A stretch of DNA of 64,000 nt, taken from NCBI GenBank assembly GCA_039030555.1, contig JBCCDY010000006.1, positions 253,863-317,862 on the forward strand. The letters run 5' to 3'. Below, piece after piece: positions 18,195-26,535 of the stretch. How positions within the stretch are numbered: position 1 is the first letter of the stretch; every line of letters begins with the position of its first letter. Both the position numbers and the translations under genes were made by a program. The notes beneath the pieces are model-generated. The model worked only from the letters and a program-made list of their open reading frames with translations. It was not told where the DNA came from and did no database searches. The DNA comes from JBCCDY01 sp039030555. Lineage in GTDB: Bacteria > Bacteroidota > Bacteroidia > Cytophagales > Cyclobacteriaceae.

Positions 18195-19194
18195 CCTCAT
18201 CCAACTCTTCATCTGGAAAAAACTCCCATAGATCATCAAATCTTGTACTAGAATTTCTTCCCAAGCCAACAAAAGCCCTACCGTTTACTGTAAAAGAAAT
18301 GGCGTCGGAACGAGGTGCTCCTTCAAAAGAAGTACGTTCCTCCCAAGCATCTATCCCCGGTTCGTATGCCCAGGTGGAAACTAAATTACTGGTACGTATT
18401 CCAGTAGTTATAAAGCCAAAATCTCCGATTACAAATGAAACAGCCGAGTTTCTTGGGATTTCAAGGTCCCCTGCCAAGTCCTCGTCGTCTATATCATTGA
18501 GTTGACCCCATGCATTATCTCCCCTTTGTGAAAATATGGTAGTCTCGTTTAAACCATCATCAATCCCTGTAACGACGTATGCCTCGTTATTAATTACCAT
18601 AGAGACAGCCTGTTCAACTCTCCGAGGCAAGCCGACAATGGCGTTCCAAGAATTCGTGGCTGGGTCATAAATAAAAAAATCTTGTACCTCACTGCCATCG
18701 AAGCCTGTACCTACATAACCTAGACCATCCAAAACAAAAGCCACTGCATTTGTGCGAGGGGTACCCGGGAAATCCTCAATTTGTGACCACGTATTATTTC
18801 TTGAGTCATAGGCATAGAAATCTCTAAGTTCATCATCCCCGTCAAACCCTGTCCCTACATAGCCTATTTCACCAATGGCAAATGCAACGGCTCCCGTTCT
18901 TGCAATACCAGGAAAAACGGTGGATGTATCAACTTCTGGAAAAGTTACTGCCTGGCTAGACCAATTATTTTGTGCAGGACTATAGATGAAAAAATCATTG
19001 AGATAGTCATCGCCATCAAAGCCCAAACCAACAAATGCCTGATCCCCGATAACAAATGCTACGGCACCTGAACGGTTCTCCCCTGCAAAGTCGGCCCTTT
19101 GTACCCAATTCCCGTCTTCTACAATACCATCATCGTCACTTGAGCAACTTATTGACAGTATTGCTAACCAAACACCGATATATTTTTTTATCAT
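18187..19194 (-). CDS. Kelch-repeat lipoprotein
   Basis: About 335 aa from the ATG complementary to 19192-19194; a second ATG three codons upstream would overlap the DUF4270 gene. Signal and lipobox (AILSISC) are followed by SSDDDG, a surface-export type signal. Six kelch-type repeats follow, each with GAVAFVIGDQAFVGLGFDG-like and (D/E)FFIYDPATNSW-like halves, giving a six-bladed beta-propeller. Likely surface-exposed and involved in binding or assembly. It lies between a DUF4270 lipoprotein (upstream) and a beta-barrel (overlapping downstream) in one minus-strand unit. Confidence 0.85.
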   Translation of the reverse strand: MIKKYIGVWLAILSISCSSDDDGIVEDGNWVQRADFAGENRSGAVAFVIGDQAFVGLGFDGDDYLNDFFIYSPAQNNWSSQAVTFPEVDTSTVFPGIARTGAVAFAIGEIGYVGTGFDGDDELRDFYAYDSRNNTWSQIEDFPGTPRTNAVAFVLDGLGYVGTGFDGSEVQDFFIYDPATNSWNAIVGLPRRVEQAVSMVINNEAYVVTGIDDGLNETTIFSQRGDNAWGQLNDIDDEDLAGDLEIPRNSAVSFVIGDFGFITTGIRTSNLVSTWAYEPGIDAWEERTSFEGAPRSDAISFTVNGRAFVGLGRNSSTRFDDLWEFFPDEELDEDD

Positions 19195-19195
19195 A

Positions 19196-20491
19196 TTAAT
19201 CATTATTTACTAATACATTCAAAACTAATCTTGAGTCAAATTCCTGATCTTGAATGACGACTCTTCGAACGCTGGTACTGTACTCAAAGGTTGGTATAAG
19301 AAGCAACCCCCTATTCTCATTCCCGCTTCTAGAAAGCTCTGTATTAATAAAGCTCGTCACATCAGCGAAGTATAGATTTTCACGATTGAATTCTGCGTCT
19401 ATAAATGGAAATGCCTGATTTTGAAATGTCTCCTCAAATTCATTACGTTCTCCAACTATCTGCAAAGTAAGGGGACTTGGAAGCGGTGTAAGGGTAGAGA
19501 TCGATTGTTCTTGAATCTCTAATTCAAGCTCCGCGCTAAATATCTGTAAATTCGGATTGTCTTCTAAAATAGATCTTAGGTTTGGAATGTCAATTCTGAA
19601 AGCCAAACCTATTAATGATTGGATGTATGACTCGTTATCTGTCGAATCTGAAGGAAGGCTTTCCTCAACATCCTCAATTCTATTGACTGCACTTTCATTT
19701 TCATTCAGAGATAATGAATGGAAAGAGTTTGCAGGATCTATAAAGAATGTAAGGATTTTATCCCTTTCATCTATATCTGTTTCGTCCTGATCCTGATAGA
19801 AAATTCTAAATCCACTCCTTGATTTATCTATACCAATGAAAAAAGACTCGTTGGATAAAAATTCTAGGTAATAGCCTAATATGATATCTTCCAAATCATC
19901 AAATCCTACAAAGACCTCGTCTTCATAAAGATCAAAAATAGCGGTCCCCAAATCATCACTTATTCTGAATTCAATTTCATTATCATTTGCTCTTACTGAA
20001 AAGAAAGAATTCGCAATGGTTATTGAATCACCATTGATATCAGTGTTAACCTCAAAGTTTTGATTATTATAATATCTATTGTCTTCTTGGGGTTCTAGCT
20101 CTTCTGAGGTCTCATAAAGCATTGCGTTGAATTCGCCAATCGAATCATAGTAAAAGAAGCCATCTGTGTTAAAGAAAAAAGTAATAGAATCATACTCTAC
20201 ATCAGTACCAACAAGTGTACTTACCTCATCTGCAGGAAGGATATTAAAAAAGCTTCCCGTTCTAAATGAGCCAATATAATCTTCATATCCATTACCTAAA
20301 ACTAACCTTCCTTCATCCGTAATTAAGCTATCGAAACGGATTGTTGAAATCTCTAAAGTCAAAGTATCTACTACAGTTACATCAAACCCCAAATCATCAA
20401 GGAATTCATTTCCTATATCTGAAACAGTGTCTGAACAGGCCATGGCTCCAACCAATGCACCAGTCATGGTAAAAATCCTTTTCAGCATCAA
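19196..20491 (-). CDS. DUF4270 family lipoprotein
   Basis: 431 aa. The N-terminal signal ends in a lipobox-like GAMAC followed by SDTVSDIGNEFLDD. Features of DUF4270 are seen: VDTLTLEISTIRFDSLIT, LVLGNGYEDYIGSFRTGSFFNI, YDSITFFFNTDGFFYYD, and a C-terminal NRGLLLIPTFEYSTSVRRVVI. The family is restricted to Bacteroidota and has no firm function; it is exported to the cell surface or outer membrane. It is the first gene of the DUF4270 - kelch - beta-barrel unit and is divergent from the outer-membrane protein gene at 20674. Confidence 0.85.
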   Translation of the reverse strand: MMLKRIFTMTGALVGAMACSDTVSDIGNEFLDDLGFDVTVVDTLTLEISTIRFDSLITDEGRLVLGNGYEDYIGSFRTGSFFNILPADEVSTLVGTDVEYDSITFFFNTDGFFYYDSIGEFNAMLYETSEELEPQEDNRYYNNQNFEVNTDINGDSITIANSFFSVRANDNEIEFRISDDLGTAIFDLYEDEVFVGFDDLEDIILGYYLEFLSNESFFIGIDKSRSGFRIFYQDQDETDIDERDKILTFFIDPANSFHSLSLNENESAVNRIEDVEESLPSDSTDNESYIQSLIGLAFRIDIPNLRSILEDNPNLQIFSAELELEIQEQSISTLTPLPSPLTLQIVGERNEFEETFQNQAFPFIDAEFNRENLYFADVTSFINTELSRSGNENRGLLLIPTFEYSTSVRRVVIQDQEFDSRLVLNVLVNND

Positions 20492-20673
20492 TGCAAGTAT
20501 TGAATAATCTGGAGACTTGGAAATTGAAATCTATACTACGTGGGTTTTCATCGACATTCAGGCATAAATTGACTATGAACGAATTGGCATAGAAAAAGGA
20601 AGGTTTCATCTACACATCGTAGTCTTTGGTAGATCATGAAATGAAAAGCTTTATCTCTAAAATACTTTTAGAG

Positions 20674-21912
20674 ATGCTTAACAAAACAGTTCTGTTTTTT
20701 CTTGTGCTAATACAACTTTCAGTAGTGGATTTAAAAGCCCAATCAGCAGGCTCTCCCTACTCTATTTTCGGTATTGGTGACCTTAATAGATTCGGTTCTT
20801 CTGTTTTTAACCATTTATCATCCACAGGATTAGCTGTAACTAAGCCAGGTTATTACAACAACTTGAACCCTGCTGCAAACCGAAGTAGCAACTTGTACAA
20901 TTCATATTTCAATTTAGGATTCAACATTAGTCGTTTTAGGCTTGAAACACTCTCAGAGACGGAAACTTTTTCAAGAGGCGACTTTACAGAACTCTCTCTC
21001 ATGTTTCAGTTGAATAACCGCTCTAACCTTTTTTTTGGTTTCGAGCCTTTTAGCTCAGTAAACTATAGCCTTGATAGGGAAAATTTTCGTTTGAGTAATA
21101 ACGAAGTCATTGATGTTCAATTCCGAGGTGATGGAGGATTATCAACAATTTATTTAGGAACTAGCTATTCTATCTCTAAATCATTTTCATTAGGTCTTAG
21201 AGGGAATTTTTATACCGGATCAATCAATAGATTTGAAGAAGGTGTGGTCGATCAAACAAGTACCTTTGTTCAAACTCAAGATAATCTTTCTCTTAACGGG
21301 ATAGATTTAACTTTGGGGTTTACAAACACCTTCGAAATAGGTAAAACCAAACTTGATCTTGGTGGTACTTACTCGACAGGAAGTCGTTTTAATACCACTT
21401 CTAACTTTCAAATTTCACAAAATCAATTTTTAGTTTTTGAGAATGAAGATGAAGAGCCCGATGATGTTTATGTGGTACCGCAAAAATTTGGGTTAGGAAC
21501 TTCTATTCAGACTAAAAGAATTCAATATAGCCTTGATTACAGCTATGAGTTGTGGTCAGAAGGAGACTTAGATTCACAAGATTCTGAATTTGATGATGTC
21601 CAAAGGGTTTCTGCCGGTTTTGAATATAGAAACTCAAATGAGAACTTAAAGAAATACATTCAATTCTTAACTTTTAGAGGGGGGATTTTTGTACAAAACA
21701 GTTATTTGAAAATAGAAAATACCAGTTTTACTGAGTATGGATTCAGTGCTGGAATAAGCTTGCCTTTTCGAGGTGGAAATGAATTAAGCTTAGGTTATCA
21801 ATGGCAAAAAACAGGAACACTGGATAACGGCCTGATCAGAGAGGTTCAGCAGAATTATACTTTTAATATTTTGTTCAGGAATGTGTGGTTTAATCAAAGG
21901 AAGATCAATTGA
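20674..21912 (+). CDS. Outer-membrane beta-barrel protein with SPYSIFGIGD start
   Basis: About 412 aa if translation starts at ATG 20674, which gives a standard signal peptide (FFLVLIQLSVVDLKAQ); an ATG at 20641 is the alternative. The mature N-terminus SAGSPYSIFGIGDLN followed by TKPGYYNNLNPAANRS is a recurring Bacteroidota outer-membrane protein signature. Multiple amphipathic strands follow (NLFFGFEPFSSVNYSLDR, YSISKSFSLGLRGNFYTGS, LSLGYQWQKTGTLDN), ending TFNILFRNVWF. It is probably a FadL-like or assembly-related barrel. Divergent from DUF4270, so the two may share control. Function not known. Confidence 0.75.
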   Translation: MLNKTVLFFLVLIQLSVVDLKAQSAGSPYSIFGIGDLNRFGSSVFNHLSSTGLAVTKPGYYNNLNPAANRSSNLYNSYFNLGFNISRFRLETLSETETFSRGDFTELSLMFQLNNRSNLFFGFEPFSSVNYSLDRENFRLSNNEVIDVQFRGDGGLSTIYLGTSYSISKSFSLGLRGNFYTGSINRFEEGVVDQTSTFVQTQDNLSLNGIDLTLGFTNTFEIGKTKLDLGGTYSTGSRFNTTSNFQISQNQFLVFENEDEEPDDVYVVPQKFGLGTSIQTKRIQYSLDYSYELWSEGDLDSQDSEFDDVQRVSAGFEYRNSNENLKKYIQFLTFRGGIFVQNSYLKIENTSFTEYGFSAGISLPFRGGNELSLGYQWQKTGTLDNGLIREVQQNYTFNILFRNVWFNQRKIN

Positions 21913-21920
21913 TCATTATG

Positions 21921-22655
21921 TTAAATTTTTCCCTTCATAAATTTATTTTTGAAACCCTCCATATAAGCTTCAGCTATGGGTACGTGATTATCATCAATCT
22001 TTACTTTACCATTTCTATAAGATTCTACTTTAGAAATATTTATGATGTATGATTTATGAATCCTGGAAAAGGTTGAGCCATCCAATATAGTTTCCAGGTG
22101 CTTAAGCGTCTTCAGGGTTAAAAGCGGGTGCTTTCTTGATTCGGTATGGATTTTTACATAATCTTTATGCCCTTCGATATACTTAATATCGCTATACTCA
22201 ATCTTAATGACGCTATGCTCATGATTTACAAGAAGGTATCCATCTAAAGTATTATTGGTGTTTTGATGCTGTAAATTGGGTTCAACACTTAACACTTTTC
22301 TATCATCTGCTATTTTATTAACAGATTTGAGAAACTTATCAAAGGTGATTGGCTTCAGTAAATAATCTTTAACGCCTAACTCGTACCCGTCCAGAGCGTA
22401 ATCTTTGTAAGCTGTGGTAAATATTATTGCGGCGTTTGTCTTGATCGATCTTAGAAAATCAGTGCCTTTAATATCAGGCATTTGGATATCCAGGAATATC
22501 AGATCGATTGCATTATTTTGTATAGATGGTATTGCATCCATACAATTGTCGAATACGGCCACCTCATCTAAAAATGAAATTTTGTTAGCATATTCCCTTA
22601 TTAACTCAATAGCTGGAGGTTCATCATCAATTGCTATGTATTTTAATTGCATCAA
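21921..22655 (-). CDS. LytTR-family response regulator
   Basis: 244 aa. The N-terminal receiver (about 1-120) has the acidic pair IDDE, phospho-acceptor D56 in IFLDIQMPD, the Thr of IIFTTAY and the Lys of LLKPI. A LytTR DNA-binding domain fills the C-terminal third (YIEGHKDYVKIHTESRKHPLLTLKTLKHLE, RIHKSYIINISKVESY). It is encoded directly downstream of a LytS-type histidine kinase (3 nt gap), forming a two-component system. LytTR regulators bind direct repeats upstream of targets; the convergent neighbour at 20674-21912 need not be a target. Confidence 0.93.
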   Translation of the reverse strand: MMQLKYIAIDDEPPAIELIREYANKISFLDEVAVFDNCMDAIPSIQNNAIDLIFLDIQMPDIKGTDFLRSIKTNAAIIFTTAYKDYALDGYELGVKDYLLKPITFDKFLKSVNKIADDRKVLSVEPNLQHQNTNNTLDGYLLVNHEHSVIKIEYSDIKYIEGHKDYVKIHTESRKHPLLTLKTLKHLETILDGSTFSRIHKSYIINISKVESYRNGKVKIDDNHVPIAEAYMEGFKNKFMKGKI

Positions 22656-22658
22656 TAG

Positions 22659-23711
22659 TTAGTTCGGGAGAAGATCAATAGATAAGACTACTTTATACGT
22701 ATGAACGTTGTCCTGGATGCTTAAATTATAGTTTTCTCCATAAATTAAATCCAGTCGCTTGATTACATTCTTCAGGCCTATTCCAATATTTTGAACTCTT
22801 TCTGAAGGTTCCTTTTTCTGTAAACTCTCACTTAAGAGTTTTGAATTTGATACTTCAAACTTTAATTGGCCATTTGCTTCTTCGAGAAGAATATGAACAA
22901 ACGATTCCTTATTGTAAGATATGCCGTGCTTAAAAGCATTTTCCACAAACGTTATTAATATAAGCGGATGAATTTCTGATTGATCATTACTTACAGATTC
23001 CTCAAATTTTATATTAATTTTCTTCTTCCCGGAAAGCCTGATCTTATTCAGGTCTAAATAATCATTAATGATCTGAACCTCATTTTTTAGAACCACTTTT
23101 TCCAATACGGCTTCATAAAGCATATACCTCATAATGTTCGAAAGTAGCTCTATTGATTTTCTGGCTGATTGATCATTATTACCAATGAAAGCGTAAATGT
23201 TGTTTAATGAGTTAAAAAGAAAGTGCGGATTGATCTGGCTTTTCAAAAAAGACAATTCAGCATAGGCCTTTTCTCGAAGTAGATTTTCTTTTTCTGCTCT
23301 CTGCTTTTCGGAAAACATAAAAAGCTCCAAAGAGGTACTCAAAGAAAGTAGAATCAGGATCGGGAAGATCATAGGTGGCTTGGGAGAGCTTTGGTTAATT
23401 CTTAATATGATTTCCTGAGCTTCACTAAAAAATAAATAATCCACTGAAAAGTAGTATAAAAGAAGGTATATCGAGAATGCCCCAATAATAAAGATGAAAT
23501 ACTGGGTATACTTCTTCTGGACCAGCCACTTAGGTACAGCGATTTTAAGGTTGAAGAAATAGACGGGAATAGTCAGAAAAAAACTAAATAGTATAATTTT
23601 AGAAAAGACGTAGCCTTGTTGCTGAAATGGAATAAATAAGAACGGCATAAGGCCTACCCCGCAAAATACGAGGACGTGCGCCACCGGTCTGAAGTTTTTG
23701 ATATACAACAT
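22659..23711 (-). CDS. LytS-type sensor histidine kinase
   Basis: 350 aa. Four membrane segments occupy about residues 10-135, followed by a short coiled linker (EKQRAEKENLLREKAYAE). The His_kinase domain has H163 in FLKSQINPHFLFNSLNNIYAFI. The ATPase part shows the N-box (LITFVENAFKHGI) and the G-box (GIGLKNVIKRLDLIYG). It phosphorylates the LytTR regulator encoded 3 nt downstream. No extracellular sensor domain is evident, so a membrane-derived signal is likely. Confidence 0.93.
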   Translation of the reverse strand: MLYIKNFRPVAHVLVFCGVGLMPFLFIPFQQQGYVFSKIILFSFFLTIPVYFFNLKIAVPKWLVQKKYTQYFIFIIGAFSIYLLLYYFSVDYLFFSEAQEIILRINQSSPKPPMIFPILILLSLSTSLELFMFSEKQRAEKENLLREKAYAELSFLKSQINPHFLFNSLNNIYAFIGNNDQSARKSIELLSNIMRYMLYEAVLEKVVLKNEVQIINDYLDLNKIRLSGKKKINIKFEESVSNDQSEIHPLILITFVENAFKHGISYNKESFVHILLEEANGQLKFEVSNSKLLSESLQKKEPSERVQNIGIGLKNVIKRLDLIYGENYNLSIQDNVHTYKVVLSIDLLPN

Positions 23712-23913
23712 GTTTAATCCAAATATTACATAATTAGACGCTTTCTAAGAGTCTACTTAATAGTTGATTACCATTTTTACCGGAAGTTAATCCCTTTATG
23801 CTTATTGATATGGGGTTCTTTCGATTTAGAGTAGCATCTCTTAAAATACTTCATCAATGGTAGGGTATTTTTAAACCTACTCGTTCTCTTTATGAACGAC
23901 CAAAATATCTAAT

Positions 23914-24144
23914 ATGAATCCTAAGAAACAATTCCTGATTATGATTATCCTTTTCATTCTTGGATCTTTTATTGAAAACTACGATAAGTCTGAGCAAACC
24001 GAGAACACTCCATCTGAGGTTCATCTTAATATTGATTTAAGACAACAAAAAAAGGTTTTTACAAATAATGAAGTTGAAAACCATAAAAAAACGACCTATG
24101 AGAACTACACCCACCCTGAAAGCAAAGTGAAACAGATTCGATAA
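23914..24144 (+). CDS. Small membrane-anchored or secreted protein, unknown
   Basis: 76 aa. The N-terminus has a Lys-rich start and a hydrophobic stretch (FLIMIILFILGSFI), followed by a hydrophilic, Glu/Lys/Asn-rich tail without recognisable motif. It could be a small secreted or anchored protein. It stands alone between the histidine kinase (divergent) and yebC. The coding call rests on length, start codon and signal-like N-terminus only. Confidence 0.4.
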   Translation: MNPKKQFLIMIILFILGSFIENYDKSEQTENTPSEVHLNIDLRQQKKVFTNNEVENHKKTTYENYTHPESKVKQIR

Positions 24145-24307
24145 GCAGCCTTATCTTTATTGAAGCCATCATCTCTAAACATAAATTCGATGAATCGTAA
24201 TCGAGTGATATAAGTAAATGAGCTTATTCGTCATCTACTTTAATTTTTGTAAGATTGTGTTAACTAATTTTTCTCCTCCAGTAATTAGGGCAAAAAAAAC
24301 AGCTTTG

Positions 24308-24315
24308 TATTTTTG
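24308..24315 (+). promoter_or_regulatory. Candidate -7 box of the yebC promoter
   Basis: TATTTTTG matches the Bacteroidota -7 consensus TAnnTTTG exactly and lies 18 nt before the yebC ATG. A good -33 TTTG at the right distance was not found, so this is tentative. Confidence 0.35.
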
Positions 24316-24332
24316 TCACTAATAGATATAAT

Positions 24333-25040
24333 ATGGGAAGAGCATTTGAATTTCGAAAGACCAGAAAACTTAAGCGGTGGTCTCAAATGGCTAAAACATT
24401 TACCAGAATAGGTAAAGACATCGTAATAGCCGTGAGGGCGGGTGGCCCCCACCCTGAGACGAATGCACGCTTAAGGGCCGTGATCCAAAACGCCAAAGCT
24501 GCCAATATGCCCAAGGATAATGTGGAGCGGGCAATTAAGAGAGCTTCAGACAAGGATACCTCCGATTATAAAGAATCTCTTTTTGAGGGCTATGCCCCTC
24601 ATGGTGTAGCGATTTTAATTGAAACCGCTACTGATAACAATAACAGGACGGTTGCAAACATCCGTAGCTATTTTAGTAAATGTAATGGTAGTATGGGAAC
24701 CTCGGGTTCGGTCGAGTTCATGTTTGATCATAATTGTAATTTCAAAATAGCGAAAGGCGATTTAGACCCAGAGGAGTTAGAACTCGACCTTATTGATTTT
24801 GGAGTTGAAGAAGTTTTCGTGGAAGAGGATGATATCCTCATTTACGGTTCTTTTGAAAATTTCGGATCGATTCAAAAGGAACTTGAAAATAGAAATATTG
24901 AAATTATCTCCTCTGGCTTCGAACGTATTCCTAACGTAATCAAAAAGCTCTCTGAAGAAGAAGAAGCCGACGTCAACAAACTACTGGAAAAGTTCGATGA
25001 AGACGACGACGTTCAAAATGTATATCATAATATGGAGTAA
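24333..25040 (+). CDS. yebC: YebC/PmpR/TACO1 family protein
   Basis: 235 aa, usual length. Family signatures: a Lys/Arg-rich N-terminus (MGRAFEFRKTRKLKRWSQMAKTF), AVRAGGPHPETNARLRAVIQNAKAANMPKDNVERAIKRA, YEGYAPHGVA-like FEGYAPHGVAILIETATDNNNRTVANIR, and GSMGTSGSVEFMF. It was long annotated as a transcriptional regulator; members are now tied to translation of difficult (proline-rich) sequences at the ribosome, as for mitochondrial TACO1. Single gene with its own promoter. Confidence 0.95.
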   Translation: MGRAFEFRKTRKLKRWSQMAKTFTRIGKDIVIAVRAGGPHPETNARLRAVIQNAKAANMPKDNVERAIKRASDKDTSDYKESLFEGYAPHGVAILIETATDNNNRTVANIRSYFSKCNGSMGTSGSVEFMFDHNCNFKIAKGDLDPEELELDLIDFGVEEVFVEEDDILIYGSFENFGSIQKELENRNIEIISSGFERIPNVIKKLSEEEEADVNKLLEKFDEDDDVQNVYHNME

Positions 25041-25213
25041 CCAATACATTAGTTAATACTCCCGAACTCAATGTAAATCCAGCATAAAATCATTATAATT
25101 CATACTTTCTTTATATCTGTTTTAAAGAAAAAAATGAGTTTGAAGTATTCCAGTGTACTGGTAAAATGAGATTAGTTGCCTATGAAGGGCTTGTTCTAAA
25201 AGGTTCTACCAAG

Positions 25214-25426
25214 TCATACTTCCCTCTCTTCTTCGAGATCAAAATGAGCTTGAAGGTTCATCCAAAACTCAGGAGACATCGAAAAGAATATACCAAGTCG
25301 TATAGCGGTATCAGCACTTAAACTTCTATCACCCTTAAGAACTTGACTAATTCTAGTTTGATCGACTTTAATATTTTTAGCCAATCTATAAGGTGAAATT
25401 CCCATTGGTTCCAGAAATTCAAATCA
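25214..25426 (-). pseudogene. Truncated HigA-type antitoxin remnant
   Basis: The ATG complementary to 25403-25405 opens a 63-aa frame with an XRE-type helix-turn-helix (GISPYRLAKNIKVDQTRISQVLKGDRSLSADTAIRLG) and the HigA tail MSPEFWMNLQAHFDLE. Complete HigA proteins are about 95-105 aa and have an N-terminal PGE...EEFLEP segment. Here the in-frame codons upstream still read FEFLEP and are then cut by a TGA (complement of 25424-25426). The N-terminal arm is therefore lost. No HigB toxin gene lies upstream or downstream. A short DNA-binding protein could still be made, but the operon is broken. Confidence 0.75.
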
Positions 25427-25450
25427 GTGGTTGGTGGCGTCACCAACCAC
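25427..25450 (-). terminator. Perfect 10-bp hairpin after the DUF1214 gene
   Basis: GTGGTTGGTG (25427-25436) and CACCAACCAC (25441-25450) are exact inverse complements around a 4-nt loop. It lies 23 nt beyond the DUF1214 stop and is followed on the minus strand by TGATTTGAATTT, only moderately U-rich. Likely a terminator of the SCP2-sulfotransferase-DUF1214 operon. It also marks the breakpoint of the HigA remnant. Confidence 0.5.
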
Positions 25451-25473
25451 GGAGCAATCTCCAGTAAGTATTC

Positions 25474-26532
25474 CTAAAACTCACACAACTCCACAGTCGG
25501 CTGTTCTGGCAATTCCTCAGCCAATAACCACCTACAAAAAATGATCGCTTCTTTATAGGCTGCCGTGCTGATCCAGTTGGATTTATCCATTGGTTTATGG
25601 CTTAGGTAGACCGTATAGCTACCATCTTCATCAGGCTCGGAAGTTCCGCTATTAATACCAACCTTATAATTTTTGTAATCCATGGATTGCATCAGGAAGT
25701 TCCATGTCTGGATTCCCCAATAGCAGCATTTGGGTGTAGTAAACCTGATTTTCAAATATTGATTTTCTTCCAGTTTATAACGACCAAAGCAATAAACATT
25801 ATCAACCGTGCCCCATCCTCCTTGATCGTCAACAAAAGGAAAAGGGGCCATGAAGTCGTTCAAAGGATAATCTACCGGAAGTGGTGCCATCCATGTGGTC
25901 TGCTCGAAAAAGGTGGTCATCACCCTGATCCTTCTCGCCAGCTCTTTATCATCCATCGGTTTTGATGGCGGCTGAGTATTCAGATTTTCAATACTCAGAT
26001 CAGCTTCTTTGCTGTTGAACCGTTCGAAAAAGTATTCTCTCGTAAACAGGTTTACAGCGTCTTCATCCAGTTTGAATTCGTTCTTCCCATTTGGATTCGG
26101 TGTCAGTTTGATCTCAAAACTGCCATCTTCCTCAAATTCTATTTGGGTATGATTGATATTCTGACATACCCGATCTACAATCTCACCATCCGGTTCGCCA
26201 CCATACACGGAGAAAGACAGATAACAGCTATCGTATCTTCTACCCTTGATCAGATACTCCTGATCGCTTCTTAGTTGGGTGAAATAGTAAATGGCATCTA
26301 CATTATCACCCAGTATTTTGTGGTCAGCATCTGCTAACGGTTTAAAAACAGGGCGCAAAGGATCATTAAAAAGGTAAAAGTCAATACTACTTTTCAGCAG
26401 GTGGAAAATATGCTGATAGCCATCAACGTGGCCCTGATGATCAATTACTTTTTCAGGATCAAGAAAAGTCTGATCTGCGTTTGATATTACTTCCAGAAAA
26501 TCCTGTAATGCTTTTTTACTTTCGAATTCCAT
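25474..26532 (-). CDS. DUF1214 domain protein
   Basis: 352 aa, no signal peptide. The C-terminal half carries the DUF1214 pattern: NVYCFGRYKLEENQYLKIRFTTPKCCYWGIQTWNFLMQSMDY and a later GSYTVYLSHKPMDKSNWIST. The N-terminal half (YDSCYLSFSVYGGEPDGEIVDRV) is typical of the same group. Members often accompany DUF1254 proteins or sulfotransferases, and their activity is unknown. Its start is 3 nt after the sulfotransferase stop, so the two are co-translated. Third gene of an SCP2 - sulfotransferase - DUF1214 operon. Confidence 0.8.
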   Translation of the reverse strand: MEFESKKALQDFLEVISNADQTFLDPEKVIDHQGHVDGYQHIFHLLKSSIDFYLFNDPLRPVFKPLADADHKILGDNVDAIYYFTQLRSDQEYLIKGRRYDSCYLSFSVYGGEPDGEIVDRVCQNINHTQIEFEEDGSFEIKLTPNPNGKNEFKLDEDAVNLFTREYFFERFNSKEADLSIENLNTQPPSKPMDDKELARRIRVMTTFFEQTTWMAPLPVDYPLNDFMAPFPFVDDQGGWGTVDNVYCFGRYKLEENQYLKIRFTTPKCCYWGIQTWNFLMQSMDYKNYKVGINSGTSEPDEDGSYTVYLSHKPMDKSNWISTAAYKEAIIFCRWLLAEELPEQPTVELCEF

Positions 26533-26535
26533 ATT

